From Purshia tridentata (lineage: Eukaryota; Streptophyta; Magnoliopsida; Rosales; Rosaceae): DNA of 24,044 nt. Where the stretch lies: assembly GCA_003254885.1 (NCBI GenBank), contig QANT01000044.1, forward strand, positions 1-24,044, written 5' to 3'. Made by a program: the position numbers and the translations under genes. The notes below the pieces were generated by a model that saw nothing but the letters and a program-made list of their open reading frames with translations, made no database searches and had not been told where the DNA came from. This document shows, piece after piece, positions 1 through 10,000 of the stretch; the first letter of the stretch is position 1; every line of letters starts with the position of its first letter.

Positions 1-1183
1 CACATTTGCAACAAAACATATAATATGGATGGAATTAAAAAAAGTATAAAAATGGGGACGGAAAAGAAATCCTAGGAAGAGTAGTAATGAAATGATGTAA
101 GAGCTTATGCTGAGTTTGTTTTGCGAAAATGACCTCCTAAACATGAAAAACATTAACGAATCTTGAAAAAAACAAATTAAACATTTTTTAAAGTAAATAG
201 TTTCTTTGAAAATGATATATGTCTTTAAAATAATTTCTTAGTATTTGGTTCATTTGTACAAGAAACTCTCGTATATATTTTATTTTAATTTTTGGTGAAA
301 CTGGGGAACAACAGGCCCAGCAAAAAAGAAAAACTAACTACCAATTAAACGACTGTTGCGATTAATTACCTAAACCAACCAACAAGTTATCGGCTGACAA
401 TTAATGGTAGACAATATATCACAATTATAATGTACACAATTATATCAATTACATAGGTTAACTGTATTATTATTATATGGCACATAGGACTATAGCCTAG
501 GAGTGTTAATTTTTATTACATGGCTATGTTCTTATTGTATCACTTTGTGTTCATATTGAATAATATTGGTTAATTTTAACTCAACTCATTTAATTAGTCG
601 TATATAATTACTCAAAGTTAAATCAACTTGTTGACTCATATATTGTGAACTACAAACTTTTCTTTAATTTAAACATTTGTCTACATTAATTAATTATAAA
701 ATAAAATCTAACTTGATTATGAGATAACAAAAAATAAAAAAATATGCTTAATTTGAGCAATAGTCGTTCAACTTTTTCTTAATTTTTACTTTAGTCCATC
801 AATCTGTTTTTAAAATCGAGATATCCTTAAACTTTTCAGTTTTCTCACTTTAATTCAGTTTGTCAAATTTTCTCGATTCTTTGCCTCTTATGCGACCATT
901 TTTTAAAGACAAACAAATCCATGGACACGATTTTAGTGAGAATCGATAAAAAGTTGAGGAGTTATTTCTCCAATTAAGCCAAATATATCATATGTACACA
1001 AGGATTTAAATGTTTTGTAAATGGAATACTCATTTATAACACTAATCTAACTTATTTACTATTTGTATTAGATAGTTGTGTCATAATGGGTTTGTGTCGT
1101 CTCATAGTCAATCTAATTACCTAGCTAGGCACGCTAACTTCGTGTTGTGTCAAAAAATTCATCTCTAGTGACGGTGTAGGGTT
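1..1183. other. AT-rich intergenic sequence, no gene
   Basis: No coding region, RNA gene or clear mobile element is visible on either strand. Around 760-990 the sequence resembles degenerate plant repeat DNA. Stretches of the type 'ttcaactttttc...actttagtccatcaa' near 767-802 are partly echoed at 819-875, and an inverted counterpart ('aaaagttgagg') lies near 950-960. This could be the remains of a small transposon, but no target duplication or clean ends can be drawn. Confidence 0.5.
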
Positions 1184-1192
1184 CACTTATTG
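1184..1192 (+). repeat. Left target-site duplication of the Mutator-like element
   Basis: CACTTATTG directly abuts the left terminal inverted repeat. Its partner CACTTAATG (2151-2159) abuts the right one. The single mismatch suggests the insertion is old enough for one substitution. Confidence 0.65.
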
Positions 1193-2150
1193 GGACCTGG
1201 ATCCTCTACCAGGCTAGTGCCTGACTTTTGATCTCAGCCCTTCAATAATATTGATGGTTGAAATTTTGCCACATTTCTTATCTCTCTCTTCTTTATCAAA
1301 TAATATTAAAAAGTTAAAAATAAGAACAAAAAAAAAACCATCCACCCAGCACAGCCCACGGCACGGCACCTCCTCCTCAACAGCTCTCCGACCACCTTTC
1401 CCTGTCCGACAGTCTCCACATCCCCCCATTTTGTTCTCTCTCTTCCCTTCTCTCTTTGTACACTCTCTCTTCCTCCAAATCGATAAAATGATGTTTGGAA
1501 TGGAGCCATGAAAATGTAAAGATAGAGAAAATGCATAACATAATTGAATCCTAGAGGTCAAAGTAAACAAATTGGATCTGATTCTGGTTTTGATGGATAC
1601 AACATTAATACTAATGGAATGGGTCAGATAAGGCAGCTCCTTGCATGGTCTAAAAGATGGCAGATTAATCAATGATCAATCTGGGTTTCATCTCGGATGA
1701 AATAATAACATAATTATCATTTAGCATCAATTCAAAAGATCAGGAAATAGTTGTGTAGTTAATAATAAAAACAAAACAAAATAGAATTAGACAAAAGAGA
1801 AGGGGAAAGAAACGAAGGGAGCTTTGGAGCTTAATTTAATTCTCTCTGAAAACTTTAATTTTTGATTGATTAGGCTTCACAGTGGATCCAAAGTTTTTAG
1901 TGCCATCTGGAGTAAGAAATAGTGCGCAGAGAGAGAATGGAAGGGGAGGAGGTGGCCGGAGATTGCCGGACTGGAGAAGGTAGTGCGGTGGGGTATGCTG
2001 GTGGGTGGTTTTTTGGTTGATCTTATTTGATAGAAAAAGAGGTAGATTATAAATGTGGCAAGATCTCAACCATTAAATATTATTGGAGGGTTGAGATCAA
2101 AAGTCAGGCACATAGCCTAGTAGAGAAAGGCTGGTAGAGGATCCAGGTCC
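1193..2150. mobile_element. Non-autonomous Mutator-like element (MULE) with long TIRs
   Basis: The outer 20 bases, GGACCTGGATCCTCTACCAG at 1193-1212, recur in inverted orientation at the right end (to 2150). The similarity continues inward, with small gaps, to about 1360 on the left and about 1980 on the right. The right arm carries roughly 14 extra bases near 2117-2130. Flanking 9-mers CACTTATTG (1184-1192) and CACTTAATG (2151-2159) match at 8 of 9 positions, as expected for a target-site duplication. Terminal repeats of over 100 bp plus a 9-bp duplication are hallmarks of the Mutator superfamily. The 958-bp element has no transposase: open frames inside it are low-complexity and straddle the TIRs. 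It would need a transposase from elsewhere. Assignment by structure only; a foldback-type element is the alternative. Confidence 0.75.
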
Positions 2151-2159
2151 CACTTAATG
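2151..2159 (+). repeat. Right target-site duplication of the Mutator-like element
   Basis: CACTTAATG follows the last base of the right inverted repeat and matches the left 9-mer (1184-1192) at 8 of 9 positions. Confidence 0.65.
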
Positions 2160-3724
2160 TATCAATTATTCTATGATCAACCAATTATCTTGGCATATCA
2201 CTTACCTTATAATGTATTTTAAAAATGTGATTCCCTTAATATTATTGTTTGGAAAGACCTGTCTTATAGTTGACAAGTAAGGGTGATAATTTATCATATT
2301 ACACGATACTCGGCAAGAAATTAGTAGATTTTGATTAATCATTTTTTGACATGAACATAAACATAATATGACATGCTAACACAAATAATAAATGAACGGG
2401 GCAAATTAGTGTTAAACATGAAGAACCACATGTGACGCGATAAACATGTTTAACTAGTATTATATATGGGATCCACATTTAAGCTTAATTGTAAGATGAG
2501 TCGAATGAGCCCACTCCATGTAGCATTTTGACAATGGACCCTTATGCAATTCATATAGGAAGCAGCGCACATGTGAAGACGCTCAAACATTATAGAATGT
2601 CTTCGAAAGCACATTACTAGCATTCTTTTTTCATTTGGTTATTCTCACCATAGACATATTGAACGTGCTTCCAACAGTATCAAAGGTAGAGATGCTTACA
2701 CCCACAGGACCACAGGAATAAGTTGATGGCTCTTTGCTTTCCTTTTCTGATTTTCTGATTGATTATGATTACAATGGAGATTGGAAAATTGCTGAATAAT
2801 TAGAGGAAAGAAAGAAAAAATATATATATGTGTGGAAAAAATTGCTGAATTCTGCTCAGTTGAAATTTCAACACTCACCCTCAAATTGGAATATGAATGT
2901 TCTAATGAATGTCGGCTATTTGGGTGACGGAGAGAACTGACACGAAAAGTTTGTATCAAACCAGTTGAATCTTTTCATGAATGAGATAGCAATCCGACTC
3001 TATATGTTTCATATATGGGGATAACAAAGCAACTCTATAGCAATCCAACATGAAGAGTTGCTTTGTTTTCACCACATAAACGCATGGGATTTTTGTGAAG
3101 AATGCAATGCCCAGATCTTTGAGCAGCCATTCCCCATGCCCCTTCCTTTTTTCAACCGCTATGTTTGGTAAGCGGCTTTATAGTTCTATCATATAAAATA
3201 TTAAGAAAAATGTAATGTCCCGCTTTTTTTTTGTTTTGTGCAATCTCTAACCTCATCACACTCCGTACCACTAGAGCTAAATCCACACAGATTCATTTCA
3301 GTACATGAAGGAAATAAGCTATAGTTAAATAATACTGCAACCCAAATAATGGCAGGTAAAGCGAACAAATATCTAACCTTAGTTGCCTCAAGTTTTTTTC
3401 CATCATCTTTTTCACATTTATGACTCTGATATTTAGATAGAAGAGCGTGGCAAGAAGCCATGTCACCCATTTTTCAGAAAGTTGTGCATTTTGAAACAGG
3501 TTCAATGAAAATTGAAGACAATTAGCTTTCATCCCCCAAGACTGCACATGTTTCTTGAATAAAATTCAATGTAGACAAGTTATAAAATAGTGCAGGAATC
3601 ATGCTTCAAGCAACTTGAAACTACAAGTATGCTTTTAGACTTTTAGTAAGAGAGAGATGTTAATACTTGTTTCTGTAGCATCTAATCCTATAGTAGAAGT
3701 ACAATACAACATAAACTCCGGATG
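2160..3724. other. Intergenic sequence and probable SEN54 3' flank
   Basis: No protein-coding gene is supported between the Mutator-like element and the SEN54 stop codon. Short minus-strand open frames at 3201-3547 have no recognisable domain. Because they lie directly downstream of SEN54 on the same strand, they may be part of its 3' UTR or an alternative 3' exon; a donor-like AAG|GTTAGA sits near 3375-3380 on the minus strand. A strong hairpin lies at 3012-3078 and is listed separately. Confidence 0.5.
3012..3078. repeat. Hairpin-forming inverted repeat (25-bp arms, 17-nt loop)
   Basis: The left arm 3012-3036 pairs with the right arm 3054-3078. The inner 14 bp (AACAAAGCAACTCT against AGAGTTGCTTTGTT) are perfect, and 22 of 25 positions match overall. 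The 17-nt loop spans 3037-3053. Weak pairing may continue outward. The size and near-perfect arms resemble either a small-RNA precursor stem or the relic of a small inverted-repeat transposon. No known miRNA sequence was recognised in either arm. Confidence 0.7.
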
Positions 3725-5918
3725 TCAGGGTAGGACAGGAAGTTCCACCTTGTCAAAGGAAAAGAAACTCACCCATCCCTGCTCTACATTACAGAACTTT
3801 AAAGGAATGCTCCCACATTGCCTCTCGAGAACTTCAAGGTCTGCTTTTGAGGGTGGATGGCTCCTAAAAGAGAAGTTTACATAAGAATAAGATAGTCAGA
3901 ACAATTAATGAAACATAGAATCTGATTTAGTAGTTAGACGGAAGAACAAATTTTACGGATGCCAAGCTCCAACTCAAAAATAAGCTATGCATACATATAA
4001 GCTCGATGTTGTGAATTCTCAAATTTAAGAACTCCAAAAAAATGACTGCAAAATGAGTGACTAAAAAAAAAAAANAAAAAAAAAAAAAGGTAAGAGAATG
4101 GATGCCTTTTGCTGCACAAAAAGATTTATCAACAATTATTTCTCCATAATGTAACTCCATCCCAGCAATACATAGTGTTTGGTGCCTCACTAAAATGCAA
4201 TGCCAAGCTCCAACTCAAAAATAAGCTATGCATATATATAAGCTCGATGTTGTGAATTCTCAAATTTAAGATCTCCAAAAAAATGACTGCAAAATGAGTG
4301 ACTAAAAAAAAAAAAAAGGTAAGAGAATGGATGCCTTTTGCTGCACAAAAAGATTTATCCACAATTATTTCTCCATAATGTAACTCCATCCAAGCAATAC
4401 ATAGTGTTTGGTGCCTCACTAAAATGCAACTTAACATATTTTTCTAGTTAAAAAGGAGCAATTCTGTTAATTAGTCACAAAAGAAGTATATAGTCCTTGG
4501 ACTATTGACAGAGTATACATATCTTATGACAATGAAAGAAACAAATCAATCACAACTAATGAGGAATGATTTAGTTACCAAAATATAAATACCTAGTAAA
4601 ACAGAGAACAAAGCTGGGATCGCCAGGAGAAGACTTCCTGAACTTGCTGTTTGGGAGATAAACATCAAAAACTGGCCTCACTTCATTAATCTGCATCTCG
4701 TTGACCAATCCAATGACAGAATTAATCTCTCCTGATTCCAAGTCCACCACTGCATCACTTTCAGGACAACCTTGAGAAGAAATAGATTCATAATTACTCT
4801 TGACACCCTTAACAGACCAAGGGATACCATGTCGCCCCACAATGTAACCAAGAGATTTGAGTTGCCTATATGCTCGAAATTCCTCCCAAAAGCACCTATT
4901 CTTCCCATCTGAAATCTTCGTATATATATCTTCCAAGGAAAGGCTAGTATCATTATCATCCAAGAGATGCAAAGCCCCTATTTCAACCAAAAACCTTTAA
5001 AAGAAATGTTACAATTTGCAAACAATTCCATCTCAAAATGACAAGAAAGGGGTAAATTTCATTATAATGAACACTACCAGACTTTGCATTTGCGCAAAGC
5101 ACCTATTATATTTATTTATCAATCCCAAGTTTTTCTTCAATTGTAGCTTACATTAGTGACTTCACAGTAGAGAGTTTGTGGCAGTCCACCCAAACTTACT
5201 CCTCTTCATGCAAGCACCAGACTTTTTTTGCTTAAAATCATTGAAAAGGAACAATTTCATAAGACGACTGTAAGACCATCTACGCTTTGAAAGGCAAAAA
5301 GTCCAGCTAAAACTAAAATGTTCAAAATTTAAGGCTCATTGAGGGAAAAAAAAAAAAGCTAAATACAGTAAGACAATGAAATGAAGTAAATCAAGATCGA
5401 TGGAGTCGAGTTCTTGTGAGTAAAATCTATCCATATTTTACATAAAGCTAAAGATTTTAGTAATTTGCAAGAGAAACCCACAGACACTATGAGCGTAAGA
5501 ATCACAATAAAGTGTGATTTTTTTTCACTTACAAAGCTTCCTCAATGGAGCAATAGGGCTTGCCACTACGGACAATTCCCGTGGTCTTCCAAATTGTACC
5601 CTTTTGAACTATGACCTCGGCCATGCCCATCTCATCATTCCAACGAGCCTTGGATACGATAGTCCTGAAAACGAACCCAGAAAGCTCAATATAAGAGCTG
5701 CCAAATGTAAACCACCATGTAACTCGTTCAAAATGATAGTCACTTAAGAAATATAAAATAAAATAAAATAAAGCCAACCTGGTTTGCAACTTGGATACAG
5801 ACCAAGAAGCACAGGGATCTTCTTCTTCCTCTTCTTCTTCATCAGCATCATTCGTATGTTGTGCATGTGCTTCAATAACGCTCTCTCCTGAAGAATTGCC
5901 CCAGTGCACGACCTCCAT
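3725..5918 (-). CDS. SEN54: tRNA-splicing endonuclease subunit SEN54 (TSEN54), 4 exons
   Basis: Structural, non-catalytic subunit of the tRNA-splicing endonuclease, which cuts introns out of nuclear pre-tRNAs; in this family it partners the SEN2 catalytic subunit. Exons in transcript order: 5918-5779, 5664-5533, 4994-4593, 3863-3725. All introns are GT-AG, reading frames join exactly, and the product is 270 aa. Residues about 24-34 are an acidic run ([11 protein letters not shown]). Residues about 65-135 match the SEN54 N-terminal domain ([43 protein letters not shown]). The C-terminal nuclease-fold part holds [20 protein letters not shown] and ends [15 protein letters not shown], close to the end of other plant SEN54 proteins. 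The start is the ATG at 5918, the first in-frame ATG in exon 1. It is far shorter than yeast Sen54, as plant copies are. Intron 1 has a weak donor (GTTGGC). NUP93 lies upstream on the same strand. Confidence 0.93.
3959..4429. repeat. Two-copy tandem duplication in SEN54 intron 3
   Basis: Copy 1 (3959-4200) and copy 2 (4201-4429) are nearly identical, from 'gccaagctccaactc' through 'gtgcctcactaaaatgcaa'. They differ by a handful of substitutions and by poly-A tract length: about 25 bases in copy 1, about 13 in copy 2. The unit lies wholly inside the 729-bp intron (3864-4592), so the duplication lengthened the intron without touching coding sequence. One ambiguous base (N) sits at 4075 in the copy 1 poly-A run. 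Open frames across these units are repeats of the same non-coding frame. Confidence 0.9.
5819..5846 (-). repeat. GAA/GAG trinucleotide run coding the SEN54 acidic stretch
   Basis: On the coding (minus) strand this segment is a series of GAT, GAA and GAG codons giving [11 protein letters not shown] near residue 30 of SEN54. It is an impure trinucleotide microsatellite inside an exon, so its length may vary between alleles without shifting the frame. Confidence 0.7.
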
Positions 5919-6099
5919 TATACTGATTTCCAACCGAGGAAAAAAAATTTAACAAAAATGGAATTCTGGTTTGAGTAAATAAGAGTACCAGTACCTGAAG
6001 AATTACCAACAGAAAAAATATCGAAAATCTTATGAGAGTGTCGTCACCGAAACTTTAAGCAGGAACCTTCAATCAGCAGCTGTGAGCTTGTGACTGTGT

Positions 6100-6126
6100 T
6101 CTCTCTCTCTCGCGCGCGCGCGCGCC
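6100..6126. repeat. (CT)n-(CG)n simple repeat upstream of SEN54
   Basis: About five CT units run straight into about eight CG units, giving an alternating purine-pyrimidine tract of about 16 bp at 6111-6126. It lies about 180-210 bp upstream of the SEN54 start codon, probably in its 5' leader or core promoter. CG alternation of this length stands out in such AT-rich surroundings. Confidence 0.8.
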
Positions 6127-6328
6127 TGATTTCTGTGAGAAGTAGCAGAGACGATGCCCTCTGTTTGTTATGGGCAAAACATCTTTATTTGGGAGACATG
6201 GCATCGGGTTTGGACTTGTATTGGGCTTTATTAATTGATTATTGGGTGTTGGGCTAGGTTTATGATTAGTGCGTTTAGGCTCATATTTTAAAGAAATTAT
6301 CTGGGTTTACACAATATTAATCATCTAA

Positions 6329-6474
6329 TAATAATAATTGAGAATAACCATATTTTAAAATTCAAAAAAGGGAAAAAAATGAAAAAAATTTGAGAGGTGG
6401 TCAACTCAGCATCAATGGGTGGTCAGTATAGCCTGGGCCTAATAATAATTGAGAATAACCATATTTTAAAATTC
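6329..6474 (+). repeat. Direct repeat of 35 bp, copies 111 bp apart
   Basis: The segment beginning 'taataataattgagaata' occurs at 6329-6363 and again at 6440-6474, ending in 'ttttaaaattc' both times. The intervening sequence is unrelated. It looks like a small local duplication between SEN54 and NUP93; no function is apparent. Confidence 0.8.
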
Positions 6475-6758
6475 CTGATGACAAATTCCTCATTGCAAGT
6501 CAATAGATGTCACTGTTATTGACTTGTAAGAGCCAAGTGTTCTTGTGGTAAAACCTTACGATCACATCTCAAAACAGTAGTTGGCCCAAAATGATAGTCC
6601 AATACAAAATATTTCATTGTGTCACTAAAAACTAAATCCAAAATTACCCCCAGGCCCCAAAACAATTCAATTTTAAGAAGTAGGTCGTTCAGCTGTTCAG
6701 GGGATAAAGAGTAGTGGGATTATAAGGGAATTAGGGTTTCTCCAATTTGGGTCTTCAA

Positions 6759-6764
6759 TTTATT
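6759..6764 (-). terminator. Candidate poly(A) signal AATAAA for NUP93
   Basis: On the minus strand AATAAA occurs about 305 bases after the NUP93 stop codon, inside a short palindrome (CTTCAATAAATTGAAG). Distance and orientation fit a plant 3' UTR, but plant poly(A) signals are loose and other A-rich sites nearby could serve. Confidence 0.4.
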
Positions 6765-7070
6765 GAAGCTTCATGTGACTTGAGGAAATGCAATACAGAG
6801 AGAGTTGAACTCTTCGTGCAAATTGTTATAATCAGAATGGCATCCTTTCGTAACACAGTGCAAATAACACTCTAATTTTATACAAGTTCTATATCTAGAC
6901 AAGTGAGGAAAAAAAAAAAAAACAAAACAAAACAAAACAAAAGACAATAATCGGCTCACAAGACAATATCTCACTCTCCAACTCTCTCTAGATGCCTCTC
7001 CCCACAAGAAACACATCCACCGGGTGTGCTCGACCATGCAGGAATCTCAATCTACCATGGTAAGTGTGCT

Positions 7071-10000
7071 TCACAAGCTCCGGGCAACTTTCTCATACAA
7101 ATCTCGAGGCCAGTTCCTACTGGAGTTATTTGCAATGAAGCTAGCAATCTGCAAAAACCAATTGACTCATCACAATATTGAAATAGAAACAATACATATA
7201 TAAAGATAGATAGATGATACATCGATAAAATCAACTTCCACCCATGTAACTTTACGTACAACCAAAATTACAACTCAACTTTTACATCACAACAACCCAA
7301 AAGTAGAATCTTAATAGCTATTGTAATAACCCATTAAGTAAATATCCAACAAGCAAATAAAAAGTCAAAAAATACAAAGGATATTGCAAAAAGATATTTG
7401 CTGAGAAGCACCATATAAAACTAAAACATGAAACTATTTGTTAAAACGTACCTTAGCCCTCAAGGCACGAAGTGATCCATCGGAATCCACCACGTTGTCC
7501 AGACAAGTGAGTGCAACCTTCAGGAGGTCTGGAACACAGGCTTGGACATGAGAAGATAAATTCTGGAACACATCAGCGTTAATATCAGGTGTCCGGGGAT
7601 CTAATGGAAGAAATGGAACTCTGGCAACCTCCCTTAAAGCATCAACATAATTGCCTACTCTTGCCAACTTATGGATTGACAATATGGCCTCGAGTTGTCT
7701 TAAAATAGTGTGCTGCTCTGAAACACTCTCCCTCTCTTGAGGACTGCACAGCACATTCAAATTAACTTTTTGTCAGAGATAATGCATATACATAATAAGT
7801 GAAAAATCCATTATACTGAGTAATCGTCTGAAAAAGGTAGTAAGAATTGAAAAAACAAAAAAATCACCCAGAAAATACAGACGCCAAAAGTACACTCTCT
7901 ACAATAAACAGCCTTTACAAACTTTGAACAAGAGGAAATGTTCCAAATTTTCACACATTCTATAATGAATTAAAACTAAAAACTAGAGAAGGCACACATA
8001 TGACGAACTAATTGCTAAAGTATGCCAGAGGAAAACATGTTTAGTCATGCATATGTTCATAGTTATTTAAATCAATTTTACAGATACGATTAATACGAAT
8101 CATAATCACTGGAATTCTCAGTCTAAACAATATAGAATTCCAGACCTACTCCACGAGAAGGTCTGTCCTGCTAAAAGTTTATTTCAGTCATATGTTCATA
8201 GTTATTGAAATCAGATTTACAGAGTCGAATCATAATCTTTGGAATTCTCTTAGTCTAAAGTCCTAAACAACACAATTCAAGGCCTAATCAGGGGAAGGTC
8301 TCTTCTAAATTATTACTATTACAAGCATCCCTCAAACCTAGGCAAAGGTGTAAACAGAAACATTATTCAACAAGTAAAATTCAGACAGAAAAAAATAAAC
8401 AGAAATACTATGTCACAATTACCTGACTTCAGGATAATATTTGGACGTCTCCAAGATCTCATTTCCAGTGTGAACGAGACCAGCAGTTCGGCTCTCACCA
8501 TCCAATCTACCACGTGACAAGGCACAAATTGCTTCTGAGAGGCACTTGTTAATTGTATCCAATGCCATTGAGAATGCCCCTATTCGTTTCTGAATTTCTA
8601 TAGACTGAATAGATAAAGAAGAAAGGATGGAACACAAGATTAAAAAAAGGAGCAAAAATATAGATGGAAACATTAACATCTGAATATAGCATAATCAAGA
8701 TTAAGACCATTCATCCACTAGTGTATCTTTTTAATAAGAGATCAAATAATTTTTTTATTTTTTAATACCGAACCAGTCATCCAATAATTGAGAGCAAGAA
8801 GATGAGAGGGAACAGTATACTAAGCATCAAAATAAAAACCGGACAAAAACTGCAAACTGCTATGAGTTAGAATACTCAACTCAACTAAGCCCTTTATCCC
8901 AGAACTAACTGGGGTATGCTGCATGAGGTACTGTATAGAGCTTTCAATAAATGGTCAACACTTCTTTATAACCCACAAAATAGAAAAAAGGTTCATGTTG
9001 GAGTCCAAAATTTTGTTTAAACAAGTCATGTAACCCACCCCAAAGTGGTATTAGCAACTTCTGTGGGGGAAAAGGGTAACCATCACCAAGGTCAAAGAGT
9101 TTACTTGAATGAAAGAAGTCATAATTTCTCCTTTTGAGACCACTAAAGAGAAGAATATAGAACACGAAGTGAACTTGAATTAAAAATTTTAAGGCTCTAC
9201 AGAGCCAAAAGGATAAGTACTATTTGCAACTTTTGCATTCAAAACATGCAAACTAAAAGCAAGGTATGGAAATAAATATTACTTTTTCAAACAACCCAGC
9301 TTCCTGGCATTGGTGAGCAGCTTCAAGCAGGAACTGGTGTCTTGCATTTACATCAGTCAAAAATCGTCCCAATTCACCTTCTTCTCCCGCACCTCTTGAA
9401 CCAAGTAAAAGATAGATCCCACCATCCCGCAACAACAGCTCCATAAGGAGTTGCTTCAGCATCAAATTTCTCTGCCTTTGCTGATCCACATTACCTCTTC
9501 CAGACCATGACACCTGTCCACCACCAACTGCAGCAGCAGCTTGTGCATAATATTCTAATGCCATTGGTAGATTACCAAGACGTAAATATACAGATCCATA
9601 CTGTCTCACTATGCTAGATGCCTCTGCATAAGCATCCATCACGCCCATTTTTCCAGCCCCAGCACCTTCAGAAAGGACCCCATGATCAGCAAGCACAATT
9701 GATATGTGGGCAGCATCGATGTTATATCCCTCATCTCCAGTTTCCTTAGACAAGTATATGACAGCTGGTATCAACTGGATGCTTAAAAGCAAAACATATG
9801 GGTATACAAGAGGGTCCTTTCCATTTTTTGTATAATATGATGGGTCAAATTTATTTAAGTAACTCTGCAAATCATCCAATGTGTATGGTACCAAGCTCTC
9901 ATTCATAACAATGGATGCAGCTCCAACTGGGCAGTCTCTTACAGCTGACAATTTGAACCACAAGAAATCCTCTATAGTGTTGAAAAGAGTTGGTAGATCT

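Larger units (their letters stand above)
5919..7070. other. SEN54 5' UTR/promoter and NUP93 3' UTR region
   Basis: No additional gene is seen. The stretch about 5919-6170 is probably the SEN54 5' leader and promoter, including a CT/CG simple repeat at 6100-6126. About 6760-7070 is probably the NUP93 3' UTR. In between lie AT-rich sequence, a duplicated 35-bp segment (6329-6363 and 6440-6474) and a telo-box-like TTAGGGTTT at 6731-6739. An (AAAAC)n run sits near 6918-6941. Confidence 0.55.

Noticed and set aside
1214..1672. 152-residue minus-strand and 86-residue plus-strand open frames within the Mutator-like element
   Set aside because: They cross the terminal repeats, have no domain or plausible composition for a transposase, and overlap each other on opposite strands.
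3083..3150. miR482/2118-like sequence around 'cagccattccccatgcc'
   Set aside because: Only a short resemblance to the family; the opposite arm pairs over just GCATGGG/CCCATGC, so there is no proper precursor stem.
3201..3547. Minus-strand open frames of 84-89 residues as a separate gene
   Set aside because: No recognisable domain; two frames overlap each other. Their position directly after SEN54 on the same strand fits 3' UTR or random sequence better.
3927..4437. 87- and 102-residue minus-strand open frames
   Set aside because: They are the same frame read through both copies of the intronic tandem duplication, including the poly-A run with an N; they lie inside SEN54 intron 3.
8944..9165. 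73-residue minus-strand open frame in NUP93 intron 12
   Set aside because: It is not in frame with flanking exons, NUP93 homologues have no such insert, and no domain is recognisable.
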